Source of the DNA: Homalodisca vitripennis
Lineage: Eukaryota > Arthropoda > Insecta > Hemiptera > Cicadellidae
Direction of reading: 5' to 3'
NCBI RefSeq assembly: GCF_021130785.1
Contig: NW_025776831.1
Span: 59,353 to 123,352 of the forward strand
Length of the DNA: 64,000 nucleotides
In this document: positions 43,451 through 56,875 of the stretch, piece by piece
Numbering within the stretch: the stretch's first letter is position 1
Layout of the letters: each line of letters begins with the position of its first letter
Program-made: the position numbers and the translations under genes
The notes under the pieces: generated by a model
Told to the model about the DNA's origin: nothing
The model's input: only the letters and a program-made list of their open reading frames with translations
The model's database searches: none

Positions 43451-46400
43451 CTTTTCTTTTACATTTTGATCTCAGATTTCTTGTTACAGTCGATTAGGAT
43501 TTTTTTTTTCCAATTTGAATCTGTATTGTCTTATATAATGAAACATTAGTATAGATATTTATGTCCCTATGCATTTGTATAGTGATTATAAACCTTATAA
43601 AGAACGTTTAGTGACAAAATGTGTAGACTTTATGCATATTTTTTATTGCTCTTAACTAATTCATTAAATTGTACCTACATATTACGCCTAATCTATGTTA
43701 TAAAGCCGGAGAAACCATTAGTATTAGCAAATTGGTATACAATATTTAAACATAAAAAATAATATGTTTTTATGTTAAGTATACTGAGTAAATATAGAAA
43801 ACGCTATTAAGAACTTTAGCTAGAAAACAATTATGAGTATTTTTATTTTATGAGTTATTTTATGAGTATATTAAAAAGATAATTTTAAAGCAAACCTACA
43901 TTCACAATATTGAAGTATCTAATAAAAAAATCAAAATAAGCTTATATAGAGAATAACATTAACTATATTATTGTTTTGTAATCAGATTTTAAGTTTTAGT
44001 ATTATAAAATGATATGTTATCGGTAGAAGCAGCTTTAAAATTTATTTTATATATATCGATTGTTTTTTAATGTCGATATATATTTTAAATTAATTAAATG
44101 TTAGATGCATTTAACATATGATGAACTTATTCTTCTCTAAAATCAGTGTCATCCTATAAGTTTTAAATTTGTAAATTGATAAATCACTGGAAATTATTCT
44201 GATACGTGTAACATGATAAGTGGCAATAACATATTTACTAAATGCGCATTTGCTATGATCAGTGTTGTATGGTGTAACCTTTGTAAAATAAAATCCAAGA
44301 TAGGGGCATAAAACATCTTTGAAGCTTAGTATTGATCTTATGGAGTACAACTCAAGTTGTTTTTTACTTCAGTCGTCTACTAAAGCATCAGTTCGTTGAA
44401 TCGTCACAGAGTAGTTACAATTGAATTTTTTTCAATTTGTATGTCATTATTTCAAATTATACTATGACACGTTATGTTAATAAAGTGTTATGACAAAAGT
44501 CGGATAAAGTTATTTAATTTAATGAGAGACATAATTTAAAAAATATTTAGCAATGTATAACATGTTAGAACAACAATGACTACAACACTCCACTTTTCAA
44601 CAATGTAACACATATATTATGCCGTCTCAAATTTAGTTAACGGTTTAATCACCTTCAGGTTATAAAAAGTTCAAGTAAACACTATAAACTATCCGTAATG
44701 TAAGCTAAAAACAAATAAATGACAAAGTGCATCCGTTACAATGACAAGGGTTGAGCAAGATTACCTTCAGACGGTGTTAAAGTAAAACCCATCACCAGTA
44801 ATCTCTTGTGGTAATCTGGCATATGGGATCCAGGCTTTTACTGATAAAACTGAGTCAATATTTAACAAAAGCAAATATATCGTCTAACACTTATAACTTT
44901 TATACCAGATGTTAAAACCCACGCATAGGGAGCAAGACATAAAAGTTAGATTAATATAGCAATACTTACTAGTACTTTCCATGGTTTTATTATTCAAAAC
45001 GAACTCAGGGTTGTTTCGGTGTTCAATTGTTTCAAAATTAGTGACATCTAGGTTATAAAACAGCTCATATCGCAAATAGAGTACTCTATATTAAGAAGTG
45101 TGTTTTATGTCTACGATATTTTAGACTCAATCTCCAAGCTGAGAGGATCAAACAAGATTTTATATATATATATATATATTACTTTTTCGCTGAGATTCTT
45201 AATGGTTCATCGATTTAAACATAAAATTTTGCAGAATTAAGTGGTAGAAAAAAAAATTAAATATAATTCAGATTCATTGTAGTGTACAAAACGAGTATTG
45301 AAATATTTAAATCACATGCAATACCTTAAATATATCGGGATCGCCACGCCGATATCCCCAGGATTCAACTGAAGGATCACACCACAATCCATCTTGAATA
45401 CCAGACTTTAACGCAATTCGGCTTATCTCCTACTAAATTTAAGCTCTGGCTTTACTTTCAAACATTGTCTTTGTGATAAAAATATTTTCTTTGTTTGAAG
45501 GTTATTTTTGACGATGGAAGGATTGTGAAGGAAACAGGATTTTTTCGGACATTTGCCATCGTTCAGTGAAACAAGAAATCAGTAACACTACGTTTCGAGA
45601 TCTGCAATCTGATCTCTTCTTCAGGTAAAGAACTAACCTAATACATAATTACAAACTAGGTTAAAATAAACAATTCTTACCAAAGCGTTGTGGCACGCCT
45701 AAGTCAGGATTCACAACCTACATGTTGTTTGTCAAATTCACTCTCTATAAACATGCACTTATTAAACAACTATACAAAAACACTACTCATTAAAACAGAA
45801 CTACGGAATATAGGTATATATTTATAAAATATTTTCATGTTTTTAAAGTTAATGATAATAAAATAGTTTGTGAACATGCGGATTGTCTTAATTGCAGTTA
45901 CTCACTTTCACTAGAAACAAATTTAACGAAATGTATTATTTTCTGTACCATACGTTGTATTCCAAAACTGTCAATCACATGACAAGTTTTCCAGTACGAC
46001 TAATATATTTACAGTTTTCAAGAGATATAAATTGTATACGCGATGTAGCTATTTAGCACAGTTTCCCAGCCTGTCCATACGAGAATTACGTAGACACCAT
46101 CACGGACGTAACAGAAGCTGAACCGGTCTAGCGCAAAGTTTTAGCCGTCCGGGCAGAGATGGAGACAGTTTCTGACCGACTCCAGACGGCTTAAACACCA
46201 AGCCAGCCATTTTATGCGGGAAACCCTCTTAGCTGCTTGACAACTCACCAGAGACAGGTAATAGTTGACGATGAAAAATAATTAGCTTGGAGCTAAATTC
46301 TTCATGTACACTTGCAGTAAAACCAGTGGTGTGTACATGTCATGTATGTTAAGGTGCCCCACATTTGAAATTACCAAGCGTAAGACCTTACTACATCACA

Positions 46401-48100
46401 ACTTGATAGAGAATAGGAATTCACCTAATATTACCTACTGTAAACACTCTTTGGACATATTTTATCAATCTTAATATATTGAAGTGTAAACAACAATATT
46501 GTGCAGATGTTGTGAGTTATGTAAATGGTAATAGGAATGGTTTATTTCAGTATGAAAAATAGCCTGAATTTATACGAGATGCAATTGTATGATTGTAATT
46601 TTTCTGCAGAGTCTATGTAAATAAAGACATGTGCGTTAAATTTCACATTTACTCACATTAATTACGGAGTTGGATATAAGCCTGGCATAACCTTTACAGT
46701 TTGGAATATTTTAGTCGCTCGTTGTAAACATTGTTTATAGTAAACATTCATACGTTCAGCCAAAACGTTCGTAAAATCGATGAATCTCTTAATTAATAAA
46801 TATATTGTATAATTTTTTATATTTAAAAATACTATTTTCATAATTAAATCATATAATATAAAACACACACAATAAAACTAAAAATAACATAATAAAACAC
46901 ACAACAAACACACACACACACACACACACAAACTAAAAACAAAATACACACACATAATAGCAAACACACACAATATAAAAAAGACAATAAAAACACACAA
47001 TAATAAAAATAAAAATATACTTAATATAAATGTTATTTTAGGCATTCCCTGAATCACATTTAATGCTTATGCTTATTACAAGCAATAAGCTGTTTAACAA
47101 TTGAGTACACAATAAGAATAATGATGTGATGCATATGTATGCTGACAGCAAATTCTGATTAAGGCCAATAGAAACACTAAGCGTATAATTGGAAATTCAT
47201 ACCTATACACCCTCCTTACATAAAATGTGCCCATAACTCTTTACATCATTTGGTTATCATAGGACTCTTGAATTAATTTCCACATTAAGTTTTTAAATAC
47301 AAATTGTGATTACATCTTATAGTTACACGTAAGTCTAATTTTTATACAAACTTTACAGCATAAAATTACTGCTTACTTAAAAAAAAAAAAAAAAAAAAAA
47401 ACAATATCATAACGACCATTCTCAGTGAGTAGAGGTAAACATCCGACATAACTTGGACCAATAGCAGCAGTTTATTTATCTCCTAATATCATAGTCTGTA
47501 CTGCATCTAATTGCTACCAGATCGAAGTTGACGTAATGACATTTAACCTTAAGTACAAGATATTTTTTACAACATATAATATTGACTTACCGGATTATAA
47601 AATGTTTATACTGTATGAAAAAACCCAAGAAAGATTTACATTAGATTAAATCTATAAAATAAATACAAAATCGCTAAATACTTTGTCTGTAGTATAAATA
47701 TCAAACGCAATTTTACAAGTTGCCATTTATGATATAATCACTGCAATAATTTATATTACGTTCAGATGATACAAACCTCATACCTATTGGATTACCCAGC
47801 AAACACCTCAGGACTGCAATTGAAGAGTCAAATTGGCTTAAGTGGCTTAGAGGGCCAAGTGTTTGATAAATAATGCATGACGATGGTCCGACCCCTACAG
47901 CAACGTCAAGTTTACTAACATCTCAGTTTGCATTTTAATACTGCCCCTATTATTAAGTTTGTATACTGCAGTCACATTTAATTATTTTTAATACTTTATG
48001 AAATGAATCTATAATGTCATTACTATTAATTTTAAACAAGAATATACATTTATAAAGGTACGTTTGTTGAATGAAATGTAATTATAACTGAAATATACAT
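43451..48100. other. AT-rich noncoding interval with simple repeats
   Basis: No gene. Contains a (TA)n run near 45163, an AC-rich imperfect microsatellite at 46865-46990, and a 22-base A run near 47380-47401. GC-richer patches at 45340-45620 and 46060-46260 have no identifiable origin. Confidence 0.5.
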
Positions 48101-48106
48101 TGTCGC

Positions 48107-48418
48107 TTAACTCTCTGGAAAAAACGGATTGCTAAACGTTATCGATCAATTCAAGACAAACATACTTCAACATATGAACATGGGTCGTTGATGCTTATTT
48201 TCCCATCTGTCTGTATGTATGTGTTTTTATTAGATAAATTAGTATGTCAAAAACTAACAAATTAAAACGATACCAAATTTTAAGACATTAATTTTTTTAT
48301 TAAACACATATAATACAGACAGATGGGAAACTAAGCATCGGATACCCATGTTGATATGGGGAAATATGTTAGTCTTAACCTGAGCAGTAACGCTGTATAC
48401 CATTGTCTAGAGAGTTAA
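48107..48418. mobile_element. TTAA-flanked foldback (MITE-like) element
   Basis: 312 bp from TTAA to TTAA. Ends are TTAACTCTCT and AGAGAGTTAA. The two halves form a long imperfect inverted repeat (GATGCTTATTTTCCCATCTG against CAGATGGGAAACTAAGCATC). TTAA at both ends suggests mobilisation by a piggyBac-type transposase. No coding capacity. Confidence 0.65.
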
Positions 48419-48547
48419 GAGACACCCTATTTATGTTTATATATATATAAACACGTCTATATAATACCATAGAAAATTTCACTATTTGATTTGACTATAA
48501 AATTCTCATACCTACAAAAAGAAGCTAGTAATTTTATTAGTTGACAG

Positions 48548-49949
48548 TTAACACTTTTACCGTATCACCGGTCTGTGAGACCGGAGGGGAATTTCATGTT
48601 TCTGAAATTGGCACTACTAGTGTTCGGTTGCCTCCTCCACGCTCAGTAGCTGTCAACTGGTCTCTCCTGAGCCGTTTTTGATTGGTTTTAGTTTGTCTAG
48701 GGCGTTTGACCTTGAATCAGTCCAGTTATTTTGTGAGCGCTACGGTCTACTGTACCGGACGATACGGTTACTGTAACTATTTCTACCGGTCTGTCATACC
48801 GGGTGATACGGTTAAAGTCTGAATTAGTTATTATGTGTTTGTATATATTAGTTTTTATGTTTTATTATAACTTATTATCATGAGTGAGTCGGAAATTTTA
48901 AGAGTGAACGATGAAAGATTTAAAGAGCGACTTTTACAACTCCTACATAACGTTGAAGGGGGATGATAGTGACGATGAACCTGTTAACGATTCGGATGAA
49001 GATCCAAACTATGTACTGTCTGATAACGAACTAAATCCAAAGTGAAAGTGATGATAGTTTTGCTGTTGATGAAACCCAACTGGAAGATGAAGATGATCCA
49101 CTATAGTGCAGAAAATTATTTGGTTCAGGAATCTGATGATGACTTTTTGGGGGAAAGATGGTTTCGTATGGTGCAGAAAGGAGCCACCCAAGCAGCGCCG
49201 AACTGCTGCACCATTACCCGGGCCTACTGCAAGAGCAAGAGCCTTAGGTAACAATCCACTCATTACAAGATTTTAATTCATAAAACGTCTGACCTTAAAA
49301 ACCTCACATGTCAAGACGCCTAAAAATTCAAAATTTGCCAAGAGACATTAGACGCGCCATCACGGACTAAGTTGGAGAAACAGAAGCTGCAAATCCTAAT
49401 GAATGTGTTCCTAGTGACAAACTGGAAAAACGGAAGACATGTTCCAAGTGCCCAGCTGCTAAGGAAAGAAAAAAGCAATTACAAATGTATCAAATGCGGA
49501 CAAACCCATCTGTTTTGGAAGTGCAGCAGAAAGTTGTGCATTTCATGTGTTTAGAATATCTAAAATCTGTGGATACTTTTTTTGTATGTACTTATGCCTT
49601 TTTTAAGTTTTAATTGCTTTGTTAAAATTGTATGTGTATTTCTGATACTTGTAAATACAGATTTATACTATACCAGTATTCTAGAAAATAATTTACCATC
49701 CTAAAGTCCCTAAATTATTAAATTTTATAATTTTTTGTAATTATAAAAATTTTGTAATTTTTTTGTAATTTTAAAAATATAAATGGTAGTTTTTTTATCA
49801 AACAGGGAATAATTGTAAATATATTTTGTGTTTAAATCTGAACTAAAAAACAAAAATAGCCCAAAAACAGCAAAAAAACGTCCCTCAGGTCTGTGAGACC
49901 GGATGATACTGTAAGTGATTGTAATTTCATGATACGGTAAAAGTGTTAA
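48548..49949 (+). mobile_element. piggyBac-like element, internally deleted
   Basis: TTAA target copies at 48548-48551 and 49946-49949 enclose matching ends CACTTTTACCGTATCA (left; right end inverted, identical over 16 bp). The subterminal palindrome CCGGTCTGTGAGACCGG at the left recurs nearly whole near the right end. At 1.4 kb it is well short of the ~2.5 kb of autonomous copies. Confidence 0.85.
48880..49554 (+). pseudogene. Truncated piggyBac transposase (N- and C-terminal ends only)
   Basis: Begins MSESEILRVNDERFKERLL and continues across frames through an acidic stretch (DDSDDEPVNDSDEDPNY). This is the usual N-terminal region. The catalytic DDD core is absent. The sequence resumes with a lysine-rich part and the cysteine-rich C-terminal domain (CPAA, KCIKCGQ, KCSRKLCISC). 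It is an internal-deletion derivative with further frameshifts and cannot encode an active enzyme. Confidence 0.75.
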
Positions 49950-50735
49950 TTAACATGTATAACTCGACAAAGGTATTTTAAGTGATGGATAGCGCTACAT
50001 ACTACCTTTAACTCTTGGTGTTTTCTGTTACTTTCGAGTTAACTTCGTATTAAAATGTTTATTTAAATGGAACCCATACTCGTATTTCAATTTTAAAAGT
50101 GTTGTAATATCTTCCATTTTAAAGTTATTACAGTTTATATCGACTCCATTTAGAAACCAGTTGCGATATTTTTTACAAAATGGTTGTGAAAATTAGTTAT
50201 TTGTAAATGTAATGATTTTTGAAAGATGGAATTTATACCTTTAACGGATGTCTACGTGATTCGTTTAATTGATGGTTTTTTAGGCCAAAATAACTTATAT
50301 AAAATATGTTTGTTATATTTATGGCATAATGCTTATTACAACAGATAACGGAATTATATGTGTACATTCAATAGTGAAATTATATATCTAATTCGATTCA
50401 TCTGTAAAGGAAATTGCAACCGACTCAAACCTTAACATTAGTACTTACAGGTTTTAGGTCGAACTGTTCAGGATCCAGTAGATAAAATGCTTTAAATATT
50501 CATAGGAGAAATAGGAGAAAATATAAGGAATAGGAAACATCATAAGAGCTATACACTTCTGACAGGGAATAAATTTAATTGATTTGATGAAATTGTATTA
50601 GCAGTGTGTGCCAAACATGATGTCCTCTATTCACACAACACTGTGAAATTGTACAATAAATTGTACGTACTGTTCCTTTGGAAAACCTGAGCTTCAGTAT
50701 ATTATTACACAATACATATTTAATCTTTTTCTCTA
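49950..50735. other. AT-rich noncoding interval
   Basis: Nothing recognisable. Confidence 0.5.
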
Positions 50736-50740
50736 ACTTC

Positions 50741-50814
50741 TTACGTGTATTTAAATACCTGTCTATGTATAAAGTTAAATGTATAATATATATATGATAT
50801 GTATGTATATATAA

Positions 50815-50877
<63 letters not shown>

Positions 50878-51413
50878 GATATATATGATACTGAAAAAAG
50901 ATGTCCATTCAAACCTTTTTTTTAAGATGAGGCCGATCTCCTTTTGAGCTTGATTTCCCCCATATCCATGAGCCAGAGGCCCTCTTACGTGTATTTAAAA
51001 TACCTGTCTATGTATAAAGTTAAATGTTATGATACTAAAACAAGATGTCCATTCAAACCTTTTTTTAAGATGAGGCCGATCTCCTTTGAGCTTGATTTCC
51101 CCCATATCCATGAGCCAGAGGCCCTCTTACGTGTATTTAAATACCTGTCTATGTATAAAGTTAAATGTTATGATACTAAAACAAGATGTCCATTCAAACC
51201 TTTTTTTTAAGATGAGGGGCCGTTCTCCTTTGAGCTTGATTTCCCCCATATACATGAGCCAGAGGCCCTCTTACGTGTATTTAAATACCTGTCTATGTAT
51301 AAAGTTAAATGTTATGATACTGAAACAAGATGTCCATTCAAAACCTTTTTTTAAGATGAGGCCGATCTCCTCTTGAGCTTGATTTTCCCCCATATCCATG
51401 ACCCAGAGGCCCA
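50741..51413 (+). repeat. ~143-bp tandem repeat, four units, one with (AT)n expansion
   Basis: Units start TTACGTGTATTTAAA at 50741, 50985, 51127 and 51271 and end near GAGGCCC. Units two to four are 142-144 bp. The first is 244 bp because about 100 bp of AT repeat sits inside it. ORFs here are repeats of the unit, not genes. Confidence 0.9.
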
Positions 51414-52564
51414 TGGGAAAATATTGTTAAACTAAACAAACAAGATAGTAAATACATTACAAGGTTCGTGATAAACATTTTTTTACTGAGAGGATTTTAT
51501 CCTTCACTATCACTAACACAGATCCAAATTCAGAAGTCTTAGGCCGCATAGCTATCGGATCTTCCTGAAAAAAAAAAAAATTAAAAATAATTTTAATAAA
51601 ATTATGCGTATACTATAACAAAATAAAGGTGGGATTAGTGAAAATAAAGGTAAAAATATCCCCGATATAATGTGTTATAAAGTATTGAGAAGTTGAAGGC
51701 GGACTATACATTGAAGTTTTCTTCAAGCGCACCGTTACATAATATTTACTTTGGAACTGATTTGGAAATCCAGTTTACTTCCAGTCTTAAACCAGATTGA
51801 TTTCTTCAGTCACTTGTGTTTTTTTTACTTAAAGCGGGATTAAGGATTACTAATAAATAAATCTTTTTTAATGTATCTGTAAGAGTAGGCTACATTGACT
51901 TTTATATTTAAAAGAAAATCATTGAAAATAATTATGTATTATCAATATTCAAAAACTAGAAAATCAACGTTGTAAAGATAACATGTCATATTTTTTTACC
52001 ATTCTACTAACCGATTTCCGCTTTTAACTTTGACTTAGTTACTAAATATTACTTATGCTAACCTAAAATACGTTTTCCTCACCTCCATTTGCTCTCACTA
52101 CTTTAGCCAAATAAATGTAATGGTCTTAATTGACATTTAAATACATCCAAATATCATAACAAAAAAGTAAATTTATTTAAAATTATTTTAGGCGTAAATT
52201 AGTAAATATTTAACAAGATCAATTTAACTAACACAATATGATCAAACACTTAAAGGGCTCTCTGACAAAGACTTCTGAGCCTTTAGAAGGAAAACCAATA
52301 TACAATATTATGACTTGTAGTAAACATAAGATATACGGTTATGTCAAGACAAATACTCGGTCTATCTATTTATTCCACACGTAATAGTCACGTAACATAA
52401 ATAATTTAATTGTTTAAAGAATTGGGTGTAATACACCACCACAAACGCAGTCACTAAATGATCTACCGTTTTTGTTTTGGTTAGTACTATTTATAATTAT
52501 ATTATTATAAGTATACACAACCAAAAAGTTTTAATAGTTGTTATTGACTTTTACACAAGGAATT
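51414..52564. other. AT-rich noncoding interval
   Basis: Nothing recognisable. Confidence 0.5.
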
Positions 52565-52858
52565 GTCTGAAGTAAGTAAACATTACTAAGTTGAACAAAA
52601 GTATTAAACATCATTGCTGGATAATTGAAAGAATTTGTGTTCCTTAGGAGATATTCAAGAACTTTTTTCCTGGTAACTCCACCAACATTCAGCGTACTAA
52701 TTGTCTTTTAAAACTCCAGAGTTTCAAAGTTATCTCATTACCAACACAATGAGATCGCTTTTCTCTCAGTTAAAATGACTCCCTTTGTCGTAATCCTTTG
52801 GAGTTATTGTTCCGACCAATCTCAGACTTCTAACTAGCAACCTCTAAGCTGACAATCA
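52565..52858 (+). repeat. Dispersed repeat X, left half of interrupted copy
   Basis: Matches the reverse complement of 37270-37030. It breaks off after CTGACAATCA, where the LINE begins. Confidence 0.75.
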
Positions 52859-55321
52859 GTGAACTCCCGAACTCGTGTATCTGGCACGACGAGTACAGCC
52901 ATCGACAACGTTGTCACTAACATTTCACAAGTCAGAGTTTCCGTGCTTGATGCCGCCATTTTGGACCACCACGCTCAGGTGTTCGAGGTAATTGGGCGTT
53001 CCGCGGATGTCGAGGGCTAGGCTAAACAATTCTAAGAGTAACTCGGCAGCAGAACATTGAACAGCTCAGGAGTTTTCTCGGGGGTGAATCCTGGATATTT
53101 CTGGATCATTCCTGTGATGAAAATGGGATGTTCAATGCGTTTTTAAACGAAACGTTTTCTTATTTTATCTGAACAGTTCATGCCCTTTCAAAATTTCAAA
53201 AAAACTTCATGGATTACTCAAGGTATTCAGATATCCAGAGACAAAATCAAGTTCTATCACTCTATCTACTTATGCACTGAAAATGAAAAGTTTTAAAGTT
53301 TTTTTCCGAAATTACAGAAGAGTGTATAGAAGAGTAATTAAAGCCGCAAAGGCCTATGACATTGAAAAAAAAAACCGTAAAAACATGTGACAACTTTTCT
53401 AAAACGGCCTGGTCAATTATTAATAATGCACCAAACCTTTCGAAAAAACCCAACTAAATCAAATTTATCGACAACGGTACAAAAGTAGAGGATTCCTCGG
53501 TGGTTGCTGGATTATTCGGTCGTTATTACGATTCGATGACTGTGATGGGCAGAGGCACTGAGGGAACTCTCCCCCGCGTAAGAGTTTCCCGGCGGCCGAT
53601 GACGTCCATGGCTTTGGCCCCTGTGATTGGGGGGAGGTGGCTCGCGTCTGGCGGCGTTTTAAAGGCGAAAAAGTCCTGTGAAATCCATGGGGTATCGTCA
53701 TGGTTAGTTAAACAATGCTCCAAGCAATTGTTGGCACCATTGACCAAACTGATCAATTTTTCATTTGAAACAGGCACCTTTCCAGACAAATTATAAATTG
53801 CGAAAAATCACTCCGATTTTCAAAAAGGACGATCCTTGCGTGACTAGCAATAATTGTCCAATTTCTGTTTTGCCTGCTATCAGTAAAGTCTTTGAAAAAG
53901 ATATTTTTTGGCACGACTGGAAACCTTCCTTTCAAGATTTGAAATTCTGGATCCAGAACAATATGGATTCAGTAAAAAAACAGATCAACAGTCGATGCAG
54001 TCACAAACCTTGTTGAACTCGTTGTTGATGGGTTGGAGAGAAGAGAACATGTGCTCAGCATATTTCTTGACCTCTCCCAAAAAATTTGACTGCGTGCATC
54101 ATGCGACACTGCTGCACCAGTTTAGAGGAATGCGGCATTCGAGGTTTGCCACACAAATGGATCATGTCTTATCTCAGTGACAGGGTCCAGTGTGTACAGA
54201 TCGAGAATGTCCTGTCAGACAAAACACAAGTAACCCAAGGTGTTCTCCAGGGATTAATTCTTGGCCCAGTTCTTTTTAATCTCTATGTCAACAGACTGAA
54301 ATCATCTATCCAGCATGGTAAAGTGATTCAGTACGCTGAAGACACGAATATTTGTGTAAAGGCAAAATCAGCTGCTGAATTAGAAACTCAAATAATTTCT
54401 TGATCTAAATATTTGCATTCAACATTTCAATGAAATGAACTTGCAAGCAAACAATTCAAAGTCAAAAAATCATGAAATTTTGTTTTTCAGCAGCGCAATG
54501 AACAAAAACAAAATCACTGTGATGGTGGATGATGAACTCATTGAAGAAACATCTTCCACAAAGTTCCTTGGAAATACATGTTGACAAGGCGTTGACTTGG
54601 AACGGTCACATTGGCAGCGTTTGCTATAAAGTTAACTCAGGCATTTATGCTTTGCGTAACCTAGTACAATTCTGCTCCCTTGAACTCTTAAGAACAGCCT
54701 ATTTTGGCTTGGTCCACACTCACTTGGAGTACGGAATCAGACTTTGGGGTAGCTGCTCTAAATACAAGCTGGAAAGGGGTATTTAGACTTCAGCAAAACG
54801 CTGTCAGAACCATCTTGAAATTAAAAAACAAGAGAGTCGTGTAGAGAAGCATTTAGGGAGCTTAGATTATTGACTTTAACCTCCCTCTATATCTTGGAGG
54901 TCACCCTGTACTGCAGGTCAAGGTGCAATTTGACTCATATGATAATAAAGGTAGGGACAACTACAGAATTCAACCACACCGAAGTACAGCCTTTGAAACG
55001 GCTGCCATCTCAAGTTGGTGTCAAAGTAATTATTTGCCTTCCTGAATGCATAAAAAATCAAAACCTGAATCTTATCAAGACTCTTTTAAAGCATCTTTTG
55101 TTTGTCTAGTGCCTTTTACACGACTGAGGAGTTTTTTCAATACCGCTGGGACAATTAGTAGCCCTAGCCCCCCTACCCGATATTGAGAGTGTGATTGTTT
55201 GCATGATTGTTGAGAGATGTATGCATGTTTGAGTGAGCTTCAATATGTATGCATGGCTAGTAAGAGTATGACGCTTGCAACACAATTGTAAAATTGTAAC
55301 AAATGCAATAAAGAATTTATT
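52859..55321 (+). pseudogene. Jockey/CR1-like LINE, 5'-truncated and decayed
   Basis: Starts inside the endonuclease end (SGTTSTAIDNVVTNIS, then ILDHHAQ). RT motifs follow across frames: PLTKLINFSFETGTFPD, DPEQYGFSK, TQVTQGVLQGLILGPVLFNLY, and YAEDTNI, where the catalytic box is YADD in active copies, so the second Asp pair is mutated. Then come LGLVHTHLEYG-type (read YFGLVHTHLEYGIRLWG) and a C-terminal tail with RWDN. The 3' end has AATAAAGAA and (ATT)n. Many indels and stops. It is inserted in repeat X; the empty site is visible at 36890-37390. Confidence 0.85.
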
Positions 55322-55324
55322 ATT

Positions 55325-55510
55325 ATTATTATAAATTCGTTTGAACTCAGTTACGATCTGAACAGTTCGCTGCAACTTATTTAAAATCTGTTTGTAGAAT
55401 CTGATATTACTAGTTTTTTGGGCTTTTTTTTCGGTTTACGTTTAAACATCCTATTAAATGTAATATAAATGAAATTTACTTAATAAAAGCAGTTTTTTAG
55501 TATATAATGC
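55325..55510 (+). repeat. Dispersed repeat X, right half of interrupted copy
   Basis: Continues the match to the reverse complement of 37030-36890 (GTTCGCTGCAACTT, GTAGAATCTGATATTAC and TCCTATTAAATGTAATATAA). Confidence 0.75.
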
Positions 55511-56595
55511 GAATCTTTTGAGATAGGATTTTTTTTCTTCGAACGTAAAACTCCATTACTTTGAGGTGTTTTTCTATATACATTTATGACATTATTGTTA
55601 CGCAAATATGTAGGTTCTTTTATTTGTCAAGTCCATTTTATGAAATTCTCTCGACTTCCTTATGTCGTTATCGAAACCAGCAACTATCGGCTTACCCGAA
55701 AACGTAAGTAACTTAATAACGGTTTCATGTGAGTGTTTGATTTAGCTTCAGTCTGACGCTGTCGCATATCAGACTCCAGGCTTCCTCCAATACAAAGGTA
55801 AACTGAAACTAAACACATTGACATTGAATATAATTACTTTTAAACAGTAGATATCTGTCTTGCACCTTATTTAATGCACAGGACAAATCTGTGAATGGTA
55901 TTGTCCCCCTTGTATATCCTACTCTCATTCCTAATATACATTAATATAATATACCAGGTGAGTTTTATATAAAGTGGTCCAATAAATTTTTAATTACATG
56001 ACTTAGTACCACACTTTAAATTTGGAACTTGCTCAATTTTTAAGTTTTACTAAAATTAAATTTCACTAAAGTTGACCGCCATTTTCCAATATTTCTAGAT
56101 TCACGTTTTTTCTAGATTCTAATCTAAAAAATAAAACATTTTTGCTATTCAGAGTGTTTCAATATCTCTAATTCAGGAGCTGCGTGGACTGGAAGTTTTC
56201 ATCATCAGTGGCATAAACTCTTAAAGCACGTTAAATTAATGCTAGTTTCATGTGTTGTTTGTGTTTTGTTATGTGTGTAGTTTGTATGTGTTTTGATAAC
56301 AGACATATTTTACGCTGAGCAATAATCATTTTGCTTTTATATTTATTTTAACTTTTCGTATAAATGTGTAGTAAAAAAAAGATTTGAGATGAAAAAAAAT
56401 TTCAGAAGCGGCGACTTAGATAGATCGCAGTTAAAGAAACACATTTTAAGAATACATATTTTATTGAACACATTTACAAATTCAGTAAAAAATTATTATT
56501 TAATAGCAATACCAAAACAAATGGCCAGTTCTAATAGAGTAACTTTACAAGTTCAAATCAAATGTTCGCAGTGCCGCCCTTCTGTCTCAATTCAC
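55511..56595. other. AT-rich noncoding interval
   Basis: Nothing I can support. Confidence 0.5.
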
Positions 56596-56599
56596 TTTC

Positions 56600-56870
56600 C
56601 GAGTCGTTGCACATGCACACTTTGTACCCTGATTAAAAACGTCTTCGCCAATTGAGCTGCACTCGTTGCGTATCTTCACGCAAGCCTTCGGGAGTTGTCG
56701 GGGGAGTGCGGTACACCTTTTCCTTTATAGCTCCCCACAGAAAAAATCTAAAGGCGAAAGGTCAGGTGACGAGGAGGCTACACTACCCCTCGGGTTACAC
56801 AAGGCGATCGCTCTGTAGATCTAGTATTATTCTAAAATCTTACAGGGCCACATCGGTTTGTCTTAGAATT
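56600..56870 (-). pseudogene. IS630/Tc1-mariner-superfamily transposase fragment
   Basis: Minus-strand reading gives SSSPDLSPLDFF, then after a 1-base shift LWGAIKEKVYRTPPTTPEGL. The pattern PDLxPxDFFLWGxxKxxVY is the third-Asp region of this superfamily. Only the C-terminal part of the gene is present. It differs clearly from the mariner at 34.4 kb. Confidence 0.65.
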
Positions 56871-56875
56871 TGACC

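Noticed and set aside
50944..51376. Two ORFs of 88 and 96 codons with internal repeats
   Set aside because: They follow the 143-bp tandem unit and shift frame between units.
50741..51413. CRISPR-like array
   Set aside because: Units are head-to-tail with no spacers, and the DNA is eukaryotic.
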